Positions 37,101 to 45,948 of a stretch of 64,000 nucleotides of DNA are shown one piece after another. How positions within the stretch are numbered: position 1 is the first letter of the stretch; every line of letters starts with the position of its first letter. This DNA comes from Solitalea agri (lineage in GTDB: Bacteria; Bacteroidota; Bacteroidia; Sphingobacteriales; Sphingobacteriaceae), in contig NZ_JAMWYS010000058.1 in NCBI RefSeq assembly GCF_023914155.1, positions 124,001-188,000 of the forward strand. The letters are read 5' to 3'. Under the pieces are notes generated by a model. It was not told the origin of the DNA, did no database searches, and was given only the letters and a program-made list of their open reading frames with translations. The position numbers and the translations under genes are program-made.

Positions 37101-37820
37101 CTACCAACCGCTGGCTAGCACATCGGCAATATGCATGGTTTTTATGGGCAGTTCATTTTTATCGATATAGCCTTGCAAGTGCATCAGGCAAGAGGTATCG
37201 GTTGAAATAATATAGTTAGCACCTGTAGCTAATGCATTATTTACCTTCTGTTCGGCCATGGCAGTAGAAATAGATTCAAATTTCACAGAGAAGGTTCCTC
37301 CAAAGCCACAGCATACCTCCACATCATTCATTTCCAGCAGCTCCAAGCCTTCTACATTTTGCAATAACAAGCGTGGCTCGTTTTTGATCTTGCACTCACG
37401 CAATGCACCACAAGAATCATGGTAAACAGCTTTACCTTCGAGTTTGGCACCTAGATTTTCCTTCTTTAAAACATTTACAATAAAATCGGAAAGCTCAAAT
37501 ATAGAATTTTGCACCGCCCTGCATTTATTATGGGCAATTGCATTAGTAAAGAGGTCGTTATAATAATTCTTAACCATACCCACACATGACCCTGAAGGCC
37601 CAACAATATAATCCTGTGCCGTGAAATCATCCAAAAATTTTGCACCTACTTCTTTTGCTTCATCCCAAAAACCCGAATTAAACGCGGGTTGACCGCAGCA
37701 AGTCTGATTTTCATTATAGGTAACCTTACATCCAAGTTTCTCTAAAACTTTAATCGTATTAAATGCCGTTTCCGGATAAATCTGATCAATAAAGCAAGGA
37801 ATAAATAATTCAACTTTCAT
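37101..37820 (-). CDS. LutA/YkgE-like iron-sulfur (CCG-domain) protein
   Basis: A 239-residue protein with the two Cys-rich CCG repeats of LutA, YkgE and GlpC-type Fe-S proteins: NQTCCGQPAFNSGFW and HDSCGALREC, then VEVCCGFGGTFSVKFES. These bind Fe-S clusters and work with LutB and LutC in lactate oxidation or with glycolate oxidase. LutB and LutC are not in this window. It lies 42 bases from the downstream end of the MFS genes on the same strand and may share their transcript. Confidence 0.88.
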   Translation of the reverse strand: MKVELFIPCFIDQIYPETAFNTIKVLEKLGCKVTYNENQTCCGQPAFNSGFWDEAKEVGAKFLDDFTAQDYIVGPSGSCVGMVKNYYNDLFTNAIAHNKCRAVQNSIFELSDFIVNVLKKENLGAKLEGKAVYHDSCGALRECKIKNEPRLLLQNVEGLELLEMNDVEVCCGFGGTFSVKFESISTAMAEQKVNNALATGANYIISTDTSCLMHLQGYIDKNELPIKTMHIADVLASGW

Positions 37821-37862
37821 TTATGACTTAATAATATTAGATGGCGTTTTCAGAATATAAAA

Positions 37863-39173
37863 TTAAGCTCTTATTGTTTTTGAAATAGCCTGTAATGATG
37901 GAACTTTTACCAAACGGAGCAGAAGGAATAATCCCAAAATAAACACCATAGTAAAAAACAATACAGAACCTCTCATACTTCCGGTAAGCACTTCGATATA
38001 TCCGTATAAAAATGTTCCAATCACCAATGATATTTTTTCTGTAACATCATAAAAGCTGAAATAAGAAGTGGTATCAACCGTTTCGGGTAACAGTTTTGAA
38101 TAAGTAGAGCGTGAAAGAGCCTGAATTCCCCCCATAACCAATCCCACAAAAAAAGCGAGAAGTATAAACTGGCTAGCAGTTTGAATAAAATAAGCCGCAC
38201 TACCAATGCCAATCCAAACTATTACGGCAATTATTAATGTTTGGATATTACCAATCATTGCCGAAAGCTTGGCAAATAAATAAGCCCCAACAATTGCGAT
38301 CAACTGAATAATGAAAATGGTCATGATTAATTGAGTATCCTGCATTTTTAATTCTTTTGTACCAAAAAGCGTTGCAACGTACATGATCGTTTGTACGCAC
38401 ATATTATAGAAGAAAAAAGAAAGCAGAAAGCGTTGAAGGCGAGGCAATTCTTTTAGCTCATCCCAAACCTTTTTCAACTCACGATATCCATTAAATAAAA
38501 CATTGGTATTTAACCTATTTTCAACAGTTGACTTAGGCAAACGAGCAAATGTAATTTGAGCAAAACCAGCCCACCAAAGTCCTACCGTTAAGAAAGATAT
38601 ACGCGCAGGTAAATCATTATTAGGAAGATGAAAAACCTGTGGAAACTGAATCATTAAAAGATTGATCAATAGTAAAAGTACACTGCCAATATATCCATAC
38701 GCATAACCTCTGGCAGAAACAGCGTCTTGTTCATGAGGCAATGCAATTTCGGGCAAATAGGCATTATAAAAAACAAGGCTTGCCGCATATCCAATACAAG
38801 CAACTATACTGCAAATAATGCCCAGTTCAACGGTATTCTTGTTAAAGAAAAATAGTCCAATACAGGCCAATGAGCCCAAATAGCAAAAGAATTGCATGAA
38901 ACTTTTCTTCTTCCCTGTATAATCAGCTATACCCGATAAAATGGGGCTTATTAATGCTACAACAAGAAATGCAAAAGAAATGGCATATGAATAGAGTGCT
39001 GTATTAACAAATTCAATCCCAAAGAATTTCACTTTGTCACTTGTTCCGTTGGATGTTACAGCAGTATAATAAACAGGGAAAATTGCTGAGGTAATTGTCA
39101 GTGAATAAACTGAATTCGCCCAGTCGTACATTGCCCAGGCGTTAATGGTTTTTTTATTCGATTTAGTAAGCAT
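37863..39173 (-). CDS. MFS transporter, UMF1/Atg22-like (paralogue 1)
   Basis: A 436-residue membrane protein of the UMF1 (Atg22-like) branch of the major facilitator superfamily, with about 12 membrane segments. The start NAWAMYDWANSVYSLTITSAIFP is the branch signature. It is 59 bases downstream of a close paralogue of exactly the same length. The substrate is unknown; in yeast Atg22 exports amino acids from the vacuole. A LutA-like gene follows 42 bases later. Confidence 0.87.
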   Translation of the reverse strand: MLTKSNKKTINAWAMYDWANSVYSLTITSAIFPVYYTAVTSNGTSDKVKFFGIEFVNTALYSYAISFAFLVVALISPILSGIADYTGKKKSFMQFFCYLGSLACIGLFFFNKNTVELGIICSIVACIGYAASLVFYNAYLPEIALPHEQDAVSARGYAYGYIGSVLLLLINLLMIQFPQVFHLPNNDLPARISFLTVGLWWAGFAQITFARLPKSTVENRLNTNVLFNGYRELKKVWDELKELPRLQRFLLSFFFYNMCVQTIMYVATLFGTKELKMQDTQLIMTIFIIQLIAIVGAYLFAKLSAMIGNIQTLIIAVIVWIGIGSAAYFIQTASQFILLAFFVGLVMGGIQALSRSTYSKLLPETVDTTSYFSFYDVTEKISLVIGTFLYGYIEVLTGSMRGSVLFFTMVFILGLFLLLRLVKVPSLQAISKTIRA

Positions 39174-39180
39174 AACGTTT

Positions 39181-39200
39181 GCCTAAAGTAACAATATTTG
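39181..39200 (-). promoter_or_regulatory. conserved upstream box of MFS paralogue 1
   Basis: A 20-base box that matches the box ahead of paralogue 2 (40550-40569) at 18 of 20 positions, at the same distance from the start codon. Shared sequence includes GCCTAA and GTAACAAT on the plus strand. It may be a promoter kept through the duplication. Confidence 0.4.
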
Positions 39201-39231
39201 CATTTATATCTGCCAATGTTCATTTTTTTAG

Positions 39232-40542
39232 CTACCTGACTTCTTTTTCTAGCTGATTTTCAAGAAAAGAGATTTTCGGAATACTCAGCAATAATATTAA
39301 TCCGATGACTAAAAAAGAGGTAAAAACCAATACTGCAACCCGCATGTTTTGAGTTAACACCTCAAGGTAACCAAACAAAAACATTCCTACAGCAATGCAA
39401 AATCGCTCAGCGATATCATAAATATTTAAGAAATCAGCATTGTTATCTGCAGGAAGATATTTTATAAAAGTTGACCTTGAGAGGGCAAACACCCCTCCTA
39501 ACCCAAGTCCCAAAACAAAAGCTACTACCATAAATTGGATGGGTGTATTTACAAAATAGGCTGATGAATCGACTCCAATCCAAAGTATAAGTGCCAGGGA
39601 AAGTGTACGGATATCACTAATTTTTGCAGACAGCCAGCTGGCTATAAAAGCACCTAAAACAGCAACTACCTGAATAATAAAAATCGTTGGAATGAGCTCT
39701 ACATCTTTCATATGAATCTCTTTAATTACAAATAAAGTAGCGGCATACATTACCGTTTGAATACTCATAATGTACAGTACAAAAGCCCAGAAAAAACGTT
39801 TAGCCTTAGGCAAAGTACTTAACTCATTAAAAGTTTTAAGCAGATGCAGATAGCTTTGAGCAATTATTTTGTGGTTAATTATTTCTTTTGTCTGAGCCTT
39901 CGGTAAACCCCTAAAGGTTAGTTGAGCAAACCCTATCCACCATAAACCAACGAGTAAAAAAGTAATTCTTACAGCAATTGTATCAGCGGGGATAAAGAAG
40001 AACCCCGGATTTAAAATCATAATTATTGCAATAATGAGAAGCAAAGTACTGCCAATATAACCTAGGGCAAAGCCTTTAATGGTAGCTGACTCCTGTTCAT
40101 GAACAGCCGCCAAATGAGGTAAGAATGAAAAATAAAATATCAGACTTCCAGCATATCCAAAACAGGCAATTGAACTGCAAAGAATAGCCAGTTCTATATT
40201 CGTTCCGGTGAAAAAATAAAGACAAGCACAAGCAAAGGCACCTATATAACAAAACAGTTTAAAGAAAAACACACGCTTAACGCTGCATTGTGCAATTTTA
40301 TATAAAACCGGACTAAGCACAGCCAATACAAAAAAGGCAACAGCAATTGAATAAGAATATAAAGCTGTGTTGATAAATTTAGATCCAAAAAACAAAACGG
40401 TATCACTTTTTCCATGTGTGGTTAACTCTAGGTAGTAAACCGGAAAAATTGCCGAAATAATTAAGAGGGTATAAACAGAACTTGCCCAGTCATACATGGC
40501 CCAGGCAGTAATGCTTTTTTTATTAGATTTTGTTAACTGCAT
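39232..40542 (-). CDS. MFS transporter, UMF1/Atg22-like (paralogue 2)
   Basis: A second 436-residue UMF1-type transporter, with the same start signature (AWAMYDWASSVYTLL) and the same arrangement of about 12 membrane segments as its neighbour. The copies differ at many positions (for example the loops after segments 2 and 6), so the duplication is old. A tandem pair may have split substrates. It is divergent from the GNAT gene. Confidence 0.87.
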   Translation of the reverse strand: MQLTKSNKKSITAWAMYDWASSVYTLLIISAIFPVYYLELTTHGKSDTVLFFGSKFINTALYSYSIAVAFFVLAVLSPVLYKIAQCSVKRVFFFKLFCYIGAFACACLYFFTGTNIELAILCSSIACFGYAGSLIFYFSFLPHLAAVHEQESATIKGFALGYIGSTLLLIIAIIMILNPGFFFIPADTIAVRITFLLVGLWWIGFAQLTFRGLPKAQTKEIINHKIIAQSYLHLLKTFNELSTLPKAKRFFWAFVLYIMSIQTVMYAATLFVIKEIHMKDVELIPTIFIIQVVAVLGAFIASWLSAKISDIRTLSLALILWIGVDSSAYFVNTPIQFMVVAFVLGLGLGGVFALSRSTFIKYLPADNNADFLNIYDIAERFCIAVGMFLFGYLEVLTQNMRVAVLVFTSFLVIGLILLLSIPKISFLENQLEKEVR

Positions 40543-40549
40543 ATCTCCC

Positions 40550-40569
40550 GCCTAATGTAACAATGTTTG
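40550..40569 (-). promoter_or_regulatory. conserved upstream box of MFS paralogue 2
   Basis: Matches the box at 39181-39200 at 18 of 20 positions and lies 7 bases before the start codon at 40542. Confidence 0.4.
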
Positions 40570-40723
40570 GGATTATATTTAATCCTAAAAGTTCTTTTTA
40601 ACTATACCATACTATTCAAAATTACTATTGAATATTACATTACTTTTTTGCTTATTGCATTTACCAGGCGGTTAAGGATTAGATATTTAATTACAGATCA
40701 ATTTTAAAATATAAAATAAATTT

Positions 40724-40731
40724 TAACTTTG
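40724..40731 (+). promoter_or_regulatory. putative -7 box for the GNAT gene
   Basis: TAACTTTG, an exact TAnnTTTG match, 58 bases ahead of the GNAT start codon. No clear TTTG at -33 was found; the upstream region is AT-rich. Confidence 0.45.
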
Positions 40732-40789
40732 CGCCTCTTTAAAATAAAGCGATTTCAGTTGAATTGTTAGATTCGAACAGAACGGCATC

Positions 40790-41227
40790 ATGCATGTAAA
40801 ATTTATTTCGGTAGAAGATACATTTAATCTTCGCCAGCAGATATTGAAACCAGGTTGCGCTCTTACCTCTTGTTATTTTCCAAAAGATAATGAGCCTGAA
40901 ACATTTCATTTAGCAGTGGTTGATAATAATGAGATTGTTAGTGTTGGTTCGTTTAACCGATCTAGCCTTCCATTTTTTGCCAATACCTCGCAATATCACT
41001 TAAAAGGAATGGCCACATCATTGTCGTACAGAGGGAAAAATGCCGGCAGCACTTTGGTGAAATTCGCAATGGATTACCTTAAGCAAAAAGATGTTAATTT
41101 ACTTTGGTGCAATGCTCGGGTAACAGCAGTTGGTTTTTACCAAAAATTAGGTTTTACCATTATCGGCGACACATTTGAAGTAGAGGGTATTGGTCTTCAT
41201 CAAACTATGTATATCAATTTGAATTAA
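40790..41227 (+). CDS. GNAT-family N-acetyltransferase
   Basis: A 145-residue acetyl-CoA-dependent acetyltransferase. The acetyl-CoA loop is at SYRGKNAGSTLVKFAMDYL (the R/Q-x-x-G-x-G/A motif in the form RGKNAG), and the last strand NARVTAVGFYQKLGFTIIGD is the standard GNAT C-terminus. The acceptor is unknown. A terminator follows directly. Confidence 0.88.
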   Translation: MHVKFISVEDTFNLRQQILKPGCALTSCYFPKDNEPETFHLAVVDNNEIVSVGSFNRSSLPFFANTSQYHLKGMATSLSYRGKNAGSTLVKFAMDYLKQKDVNLLWCNARVTAVGFYQKLGFTIIGDTFEVEGIGLHQTMYINLN

Positions 41228-41248
41228 TTTTACTTTTTCTATAAGCAC

Positions 41249-41283
41249 AAAAAAGCAAATACCCCAGTGGTATTTGCTTTTTT
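41249..41283 (+). terminator. terminator of the GNAT gene
   Basis: Perfect 15-base arms (AAAAAAGCAAATACC and complement) around a 5-base loop, ending in a run of T on the plus strand. Confidence 0.9.
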
Positions 41284-41305
41284 CGTTTACGGCGGATCAT
41301 AAAAA

Positions 41306-41331
41306 AGCCCTCCTGATTACACAGGAAGGCT
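41306..41331 (-). terminator. terminator of the RND efflux operon
   Basis: AGCCCTCCTG and CAGGAAGGCT form a stem with one mismatch; on the minus strand a U-run follows. It faces the GNAT terminator, so the two transcripts end back to back. Confidence 0.8.
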
Positions 41332-41356
41332 CAAACACAAAAAATCAAAGATTTTA

Positions 41357-44300
41357 TTAATCAGCTAAAGCAACCTCAACTGCTTTATGTTTAGTTTTTT
41401 TGGTGATTTTGGCTTTGGCACTGTAAACCAGGTAATACATTACCGGAACCAGGATCAACGTTAAGAACGTTGCAAATGCCAAACCAAATATCATTGTCCA
41501 CGAAAGCGGTCCCCAGAAAGCAACACTATCGCCTCCGAAGAAAATATGTGGATTTAACTCAGTGAATAACGTCACAAAGTCGATATTCAAACCAACTGCC
41601 AATGGGATTAAGCCTAGCATGGTAGCAGAAGCAGTTAAGATTACCGGAGTCATACGGGTTCTGCCGGCCTCGATAATAGCTTCTTTCATTTCCATACCCT
41701 GCTCAAGCAACAAATCGGTAAACTCAACCAATAATATTCCGTTACGAACCACAATACCAGCAAGGGCAACAATACCAATACCTGTCATCACAATCGAAAT
41801 ATCCATTTTGAAAATGGAGAAGCCTAAAAGAACACCTGTAATACTAAATACAATCTCGGAAAGAATAATAATTGGTTTACCTACGGAGTTGAACTGGGTT
41901 ACCAAAATCAAAAAGATCAATCCTAATGAAATCATCATTGCCGTTGCTAAGAATGCTCCGGTTTCTGCCTGATCTTCCTGCTCACCGGTCATTTTAATAT
42001 TAATGCCCTGAGGAGTATTAAAGTCGGCAATGGCACTTTGAATCTCAGCTACCACTTCATTAGCATTATATCCTCCTAAAACATTAGAAGCAAGTGTTAT
42101 TAAACGTTTTTGATCTTTACGCTTGATACCGGCATATGATGTAGAATAACGAATATCAGCAACTGATGATAATGGAATTTGACGAATTGCTCCTCCCATG
42201 TTCATATCGCGATAGGTAACCTTCATATTCATCAATGAATTGATGTTATTGCGTTGATCTTCTCGTACACGAACATAAATCGGATAGTCATCCTTATCAT
42301 CCCTGAATTTAGATATCTCATATCCGAAAATTGCAGTACGAAGTTCCATTCCGATTTGTGCCGTTGAAATACCCTCTCTACCTGCGCGTTCTCGATTAAT
42401 ATCTACTACAATTTCAGGTTTGTTACTTTCAAAGTCCGATTTCAACTCTTCTACCCCGCCAATTTGTTTTTGATCGAGGTATTTTTTAAGATTATTAGCA
42501 GTTAAAGTAAGTTCATCAAAATCATCACCTGAAATTTCGATATTAATAGGTTTTCCGGTTGGAGGTCCGCTTTGTTCCTGATCTACAGAAACTTCAGCAC
42601 CAGGAATACCTTTTACTGCATCTCGAATTTTATTGAGGTAATCACTGGTTGATTCGCCATTTCGTTTGGCAAATTCAACAAAGGCCACCCCTACTTTACC
42701 CAAGTGAGGTTGGGCATTGTTACCCGACATCTGATCTTCATTCGCACCAATCGATACATTGGAAATTACTGATTCAACAATCGGATCCGTTTTTCCACCC
42801 TTGTCCAATACCTTGAAAATACGTTTCTCAACTACCTGGGTTATCGAGTCGGTATATTTTTGGTCGGTACCAATTGGCAAACGAATGTAGGTATAGATAA
42901 AATTAGGTTCGCTCTGTGGGAAAAATACCACTTTAGGTTGTCTGATTCCGAATAAAACAAAAGAAAAGATCAGCAATCCTAAGGTTCCAACCAATAAAAA
43001 TGCAGGTCGTTTACCTCCCAATGACCATGTTACCAATTGCTTGTATTTATCCTGAACAGCAGGCCAATGTTTTTCCTGGAAATTGCGAATAACTCCTGTA
43101 AGCACAAATCGGTTTAATGAATATAAACCAAACAGCGTAATAATGAAGTTCCCCATTCCTACAATTCCGCTCAGGTAAAACAACACCGCTAAACCAACCA
43201 TTACCAATGCCGTTACCTTGTAGCCCTTGGTAATTTGTTTTGACTTAACATGATCATCGTCATGATGTGGTTTCATGAAATCAACCGCAAATACAGGGTT
43301 AATGATATAAGCAACCACTAATGAAGCCAATAAGGTCACAATAAGTGTAATAGGTAAATAGAACATGAATTTACCAATTACGCCTTGCCAAAAGGCCAAT
43401 GGAATAAATGGAGCCAATGTAGTTAGCGTTCCGGAAAGTACAGGCAAAAACACCTCACCCGTTGCCATCTTGGCCGCCTGTTTAATTGGCATATTACCAT
43501 TATCGAAAATACGGTGGGTATTTTCAATTACCACAATCGCATCATCCACCACAATACCTAGCGCAAGCAGGAATGAGAATAACACGATCATGTTTAATGT
43601 AAAGCCAAGCCAAGGCATCACCAAAAAGGCAATGAACATTGATAATGGAACCGACATAGCAACGAAAATGGCGTTCGTAGTTCCCATGAAAAACATCAGA
43701 ATAACAGTTACCAGAATAAAACCAATAATGATCGTATTAATCAGATCGTGCAGGGTTACACGTGTTTGATCAGATTGATCTCCAGTAATAACCACTTTTA
43801 ACCCATCAGGAAACTTATTTTTTTGCATATCCTGAACAATCTCATTGATCTTGTCTGACGCATTGATAAGGTTTTCTCCACTACGTTTAATTACATTTAG
43901 TGTAATTACGTTCTTACCATCTAAGCGGGCATAGCTTTCCTTTTCTTTAAAATTATCGCTTACATCAGCAATGTCTTTTAAAAAAACCGTTGCACCTGAG
44001 GGTCCACGAATGATAATGTTTCCGATGGTTTCGGCATCTTTAAACTGACCGTTAACACTTAAGGTCCGTTTAATACCGTCCATTGCCAGTAACCCACCGG
44101 TAATGTTCATATTTTCATAACGTACAGCATTTTCAATATCACCAAAAGAGATATTAGCAGCCATCATTTTATACATGTTGACATTGATTTGAAACTCTCT
44201 GTCAAGAGCACCAACCAAATCAACACGGGTAATCTCTTTTAAGCTTTCAATACGATCTTGAAGATCTTCCGCATATCTTTTCAGTGTTACCAAATCATAA

Positions 44301-44761
44301 TCACCTGAAATGTTCACGTTCATGATTGGAATTTCGGAAACGTCGATACGAATAACTTGCGGTTGTCGGGTTAAGTCATCAGGTAGATCATCTTTAGCTT
44401 TGTCTACTGCGTCTTTCACCTTTTGCTGAGCCACATCTACATCCACATCGGTATTAAACTCAACAATTACGTTGGAGAAGTCCTGAACCGAATTACTGGT
44501 TACTTTTTTAACTCCTGAGATGGATTTTACCTGCTTCTCAATTTGCTTGGTAACCAGATTCTCCATATTAGTTGGAGATACCCCCTGATAAACTGTAGCA
44601 ATATACATTTGAGGGAAAACCACCTCTGGGAATTGCTCTTTCGGCAATTTCATATATGCCAACAATCCTGCTAATGAAATGATAACAGTTAGTACATAAA
44701 TACTGGTTTTGTTATCAATTGCCCAGCTGGAAGGCTTAAATTCTTTAAAAACGTCTTTCAT
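41357..44761 (-). CDS. RND-family efflux transporter, inner-membrane subunit
   Basis: A 1134-residue AcrB-like (RND superfamily, HAE1-related) permease with 12 membrane segments and two large periplasmic loops. TM4 carries the proton-relay Asp pair (LGIVVDDAIVVIENTHR). The last 20 or so residues are basic. Together with the adaptor and TolC-like genes upstream it should expel drugs, detergents or metabolites across both membranes. It is about 80 residues longer than typical AcrB proteins, mainly near the middle, where extra hydrophobic segments (VMVGLAVLFYLSGIVG and MGNFIITLFGLYSL) separate the two halves. It is the last gene of a TetR-led operon. Confidence 0.95.
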   Translation of the reverse strand: MKDVFKEFKPSSWAIDNKTSIYVLTVIISLAGLLAYMKLPKEQFPEVVFPQMYIATVYQGVSPTNMENLVTKQIEKQVKSISGVKKVTSNSVQDFSNVIVEFNTDVDVDVAQQKVKDAVDKAKDDLPDDLTRQPQVIRIDVSEIPIMNVNISGDYDLVTLKRYAEDLQDRIESLKEITRVDLVGALDREFQINVNMYKMMAANISFGDIENAVRYENMNITGGLLAMDGIKRTLSVNGQFKDAETIGNIIIRGPSGATVFLKDIADVSDNFKEKESYARLDGKNVITLNVIKRSGENLINASDKINEIVQDMQKNKFPDGLKVVITGDQSDQTRVTLHDLINTIIIGFILVTVILMFFMGTTNAIFVAMSVPLSMFIAFLVMPWLGFTLNMIVLFSFLLALGIVVDDAIVVIENTHRIFDNGNMPIKQAAKMATGEVFLPVLSGTLTTLAPFIPLAFWQGVIGKFMFYLPITLIVTLLASLVVAYIINPVFAVDFMKPHHDDDHVKSKQITKGYKVTALVMVGLAVLFYLSGIVGMGNFIITLFGLYSLNRFVLTGVIRNFQEKHWPAVQDKYKQLVTWSLGGKRPAFLLVGTLGLLIFSFVLFGIRQPKVVFFPQSEPNFIYTYIRLPIGTDQKYTDSITQVVEKRIFKVLDKGGKTDPIVESVISNVSIGANEDQMSGNNAQPHLGKVGVAFVEFAKRNGESTSDYLNKIRDAVKGIPGAEVSVDQEQSGPPTGKPINIEISGDDFDELTLTANNLKKYLDQKQIGGVEELKSDFESNKPEIVVDINRERAGREGISTAQIGMELRTAIFGYEISKFRDDKDDYPIYVRVREDQRNNINSLMNMKVTYRDMNMGGAIRQIPLSSVADIRYSTSYAGIKRKDQKRLITLASNVLGGYNANEVVAEIQSAIADFNTPQGINIKMTGEQEDQAETGAFLATAMMISLGLIFLILVTQFNSVGKPIIILSEIVFSITGVLLGFSIFKMDISIVMTGIGIVALAGIVVRNGILLVEFTDLLLEQGMEMKEAIIEAGRTRMTPVILTASATMLGLIPLAVGLNIDFVTLFTELNPHIFFGGDSVAFWGPLSWTMIFGLAFATFLTLILVPVMYYLVYSAKAKITKKTKHKAVEVALAD

Positions 44762-44801
44762 CTTGTAAGCTATTAATGTTAGCTGTTAAGTTAATTGATG
44801 A

Positions 44802-45923
44802 TTAAAATTTAATGGCTTCACCATTATTAAGTCCCTGATAGCCGACTACAATCAGTTTCTCACCTTCAGTTAATCCACCGGTAATTTCAGCCTGACTATT
44901 GTAGGTACGTCCTACCTTTACAATTTTCTTTGTCGCCACATCTTTACCAGCTTGTTTCTCAGCAGTCAACACAAATGTTTCATTATTTACATTTTGAACT
45001 GCATTGATAGGAACGATTACTGCGTTAGCAGCAGAATAATCAACGATCTTTAATACAGCTACCATGTTAGCACGATAAGTTGGATCTGATGGCATTTTAA
45101 CCTCTACAGTAAATGAACGGGTTAGGGGATCGATAGAACGGCTTACAAAAGTCACTTTAGCATCTATCTCTTTATTTAAGTCAGGAAGTAACACTTTTAC
45201 CTGATCGCCAATTTTAACATTGGCGGCATAGCTTTCTGCAACGGTTGCCTTGGCTTTAAGATTAGAAGCGTTCACCACTCTGAAAGCAGGTACCCCTGGA
45301 GATGCAGCATCACCCAATTTCGCTATTACAGCGTCAACAGTTCCGTTTATTGGTGATTTGATCCTCGATAACTCAATCTGATCATTCATGGTTGCCAATT
45401 GACGTTCTAATCCTTCTTTATTAGCTTGGGCTTGTAAAAACTGTATTTCTGTTCCGATTTTTTGATCCCATAGTGCTTTCTGACGATTATAAACAGTGTT
45501 AGCCAAAGCAAGGTTGGTTTTCATCACTTCTACTTGGCTTAACAAAACAGCGTTGTTAAGTTGAGCCAATACCTGCCCTTTTTTTACAGCCTGACCTTCT
45601 GTAACATAAATATTGGTAACAGTACCCGGCATTTGCGCTGAAACGTTTACGTTTTCAATTGCCTCAACTTTACCCTGAATGTCGATAAAATGCTTAAAAT
45701 TTGAGTTCTTAATATCAGCGATTTCAACATACCGTACTTTCTTGTTAGTTGAAGTGTCGTTTTTAGCAAGCTCTGCTTCAATTTCTTTAATCTGAGCTGA
45801 AATTTTAGCCTGTTCCTTTTTCAGACTTTCAAGTTTCTCCTTTTTATCGGTTGAATTAGTGCTGCCGCAAGCGGTCATTAACGCTGCCAGAGCAATAACC
45901 GAAAGTGATTTATAAGTATTCAT
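44802..45923 (-). CDS. RND efflux periplasmic adaptor (membrane fusion protein), lipoprotein
   Basis: A 373-residue membrane fusion protein anchored as a lipoprotein (LMTACGSTNS, Cys19). An N-terminal coiled coil at about residues 25-60 (EKLESLKKEQAKISAQIKEI) precedes the lipoyl/hairpin part (VSAQMPGTVTNIYVTEGQAVKKGQVLA) and the beta-barrel domain. The adaptor joins the RND pump to TolC. It lies 40 bases ahead of the pump gene. Confidence 0.95.
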   Translation of the reverse strand: MNTYKSLSVIALAALMTACGSTNSTDKKEKLESLKKEQAKISAQIKEIEAELAKNDTSTNKKVRYVEIADIKNSNFKHFIDIQGKVEAIENVNVSAQMPGTVTNIYVTEGQAVKKGQVLAQLNNAVLLSQVEVMKTNLALANTVYNRQKALWDQKIGTEIQFLQAQANKEGLERQLATMNDQIELSRIKSPINGTVDAVIAKLGDAASPGVPAFRVVNASNLKAKATVAESYAANVKIGDQVKVLLPDLNKEIDAKVTFVSRSIDPLTRSFTVEVKMPSDPTYRANMVAVLKIVDYSAANAVIVPINAVQNVNNETFVLTAEKQAGKDVATKKIVKVGRTYNSQAEITGGLTEGEKLIVVGYQGLNNGEAIKF

Positions 45924-45948
45924 TTGAGTAGCTTTTTCGTTTGTTTAA

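Noticed and set aside
43365-43769. Plus-strand open frame of 134 codons
   Set aside because: Antisense to the RND pump. Its hydrophobic look mirrors the membrane segments of the pump on the other strand.
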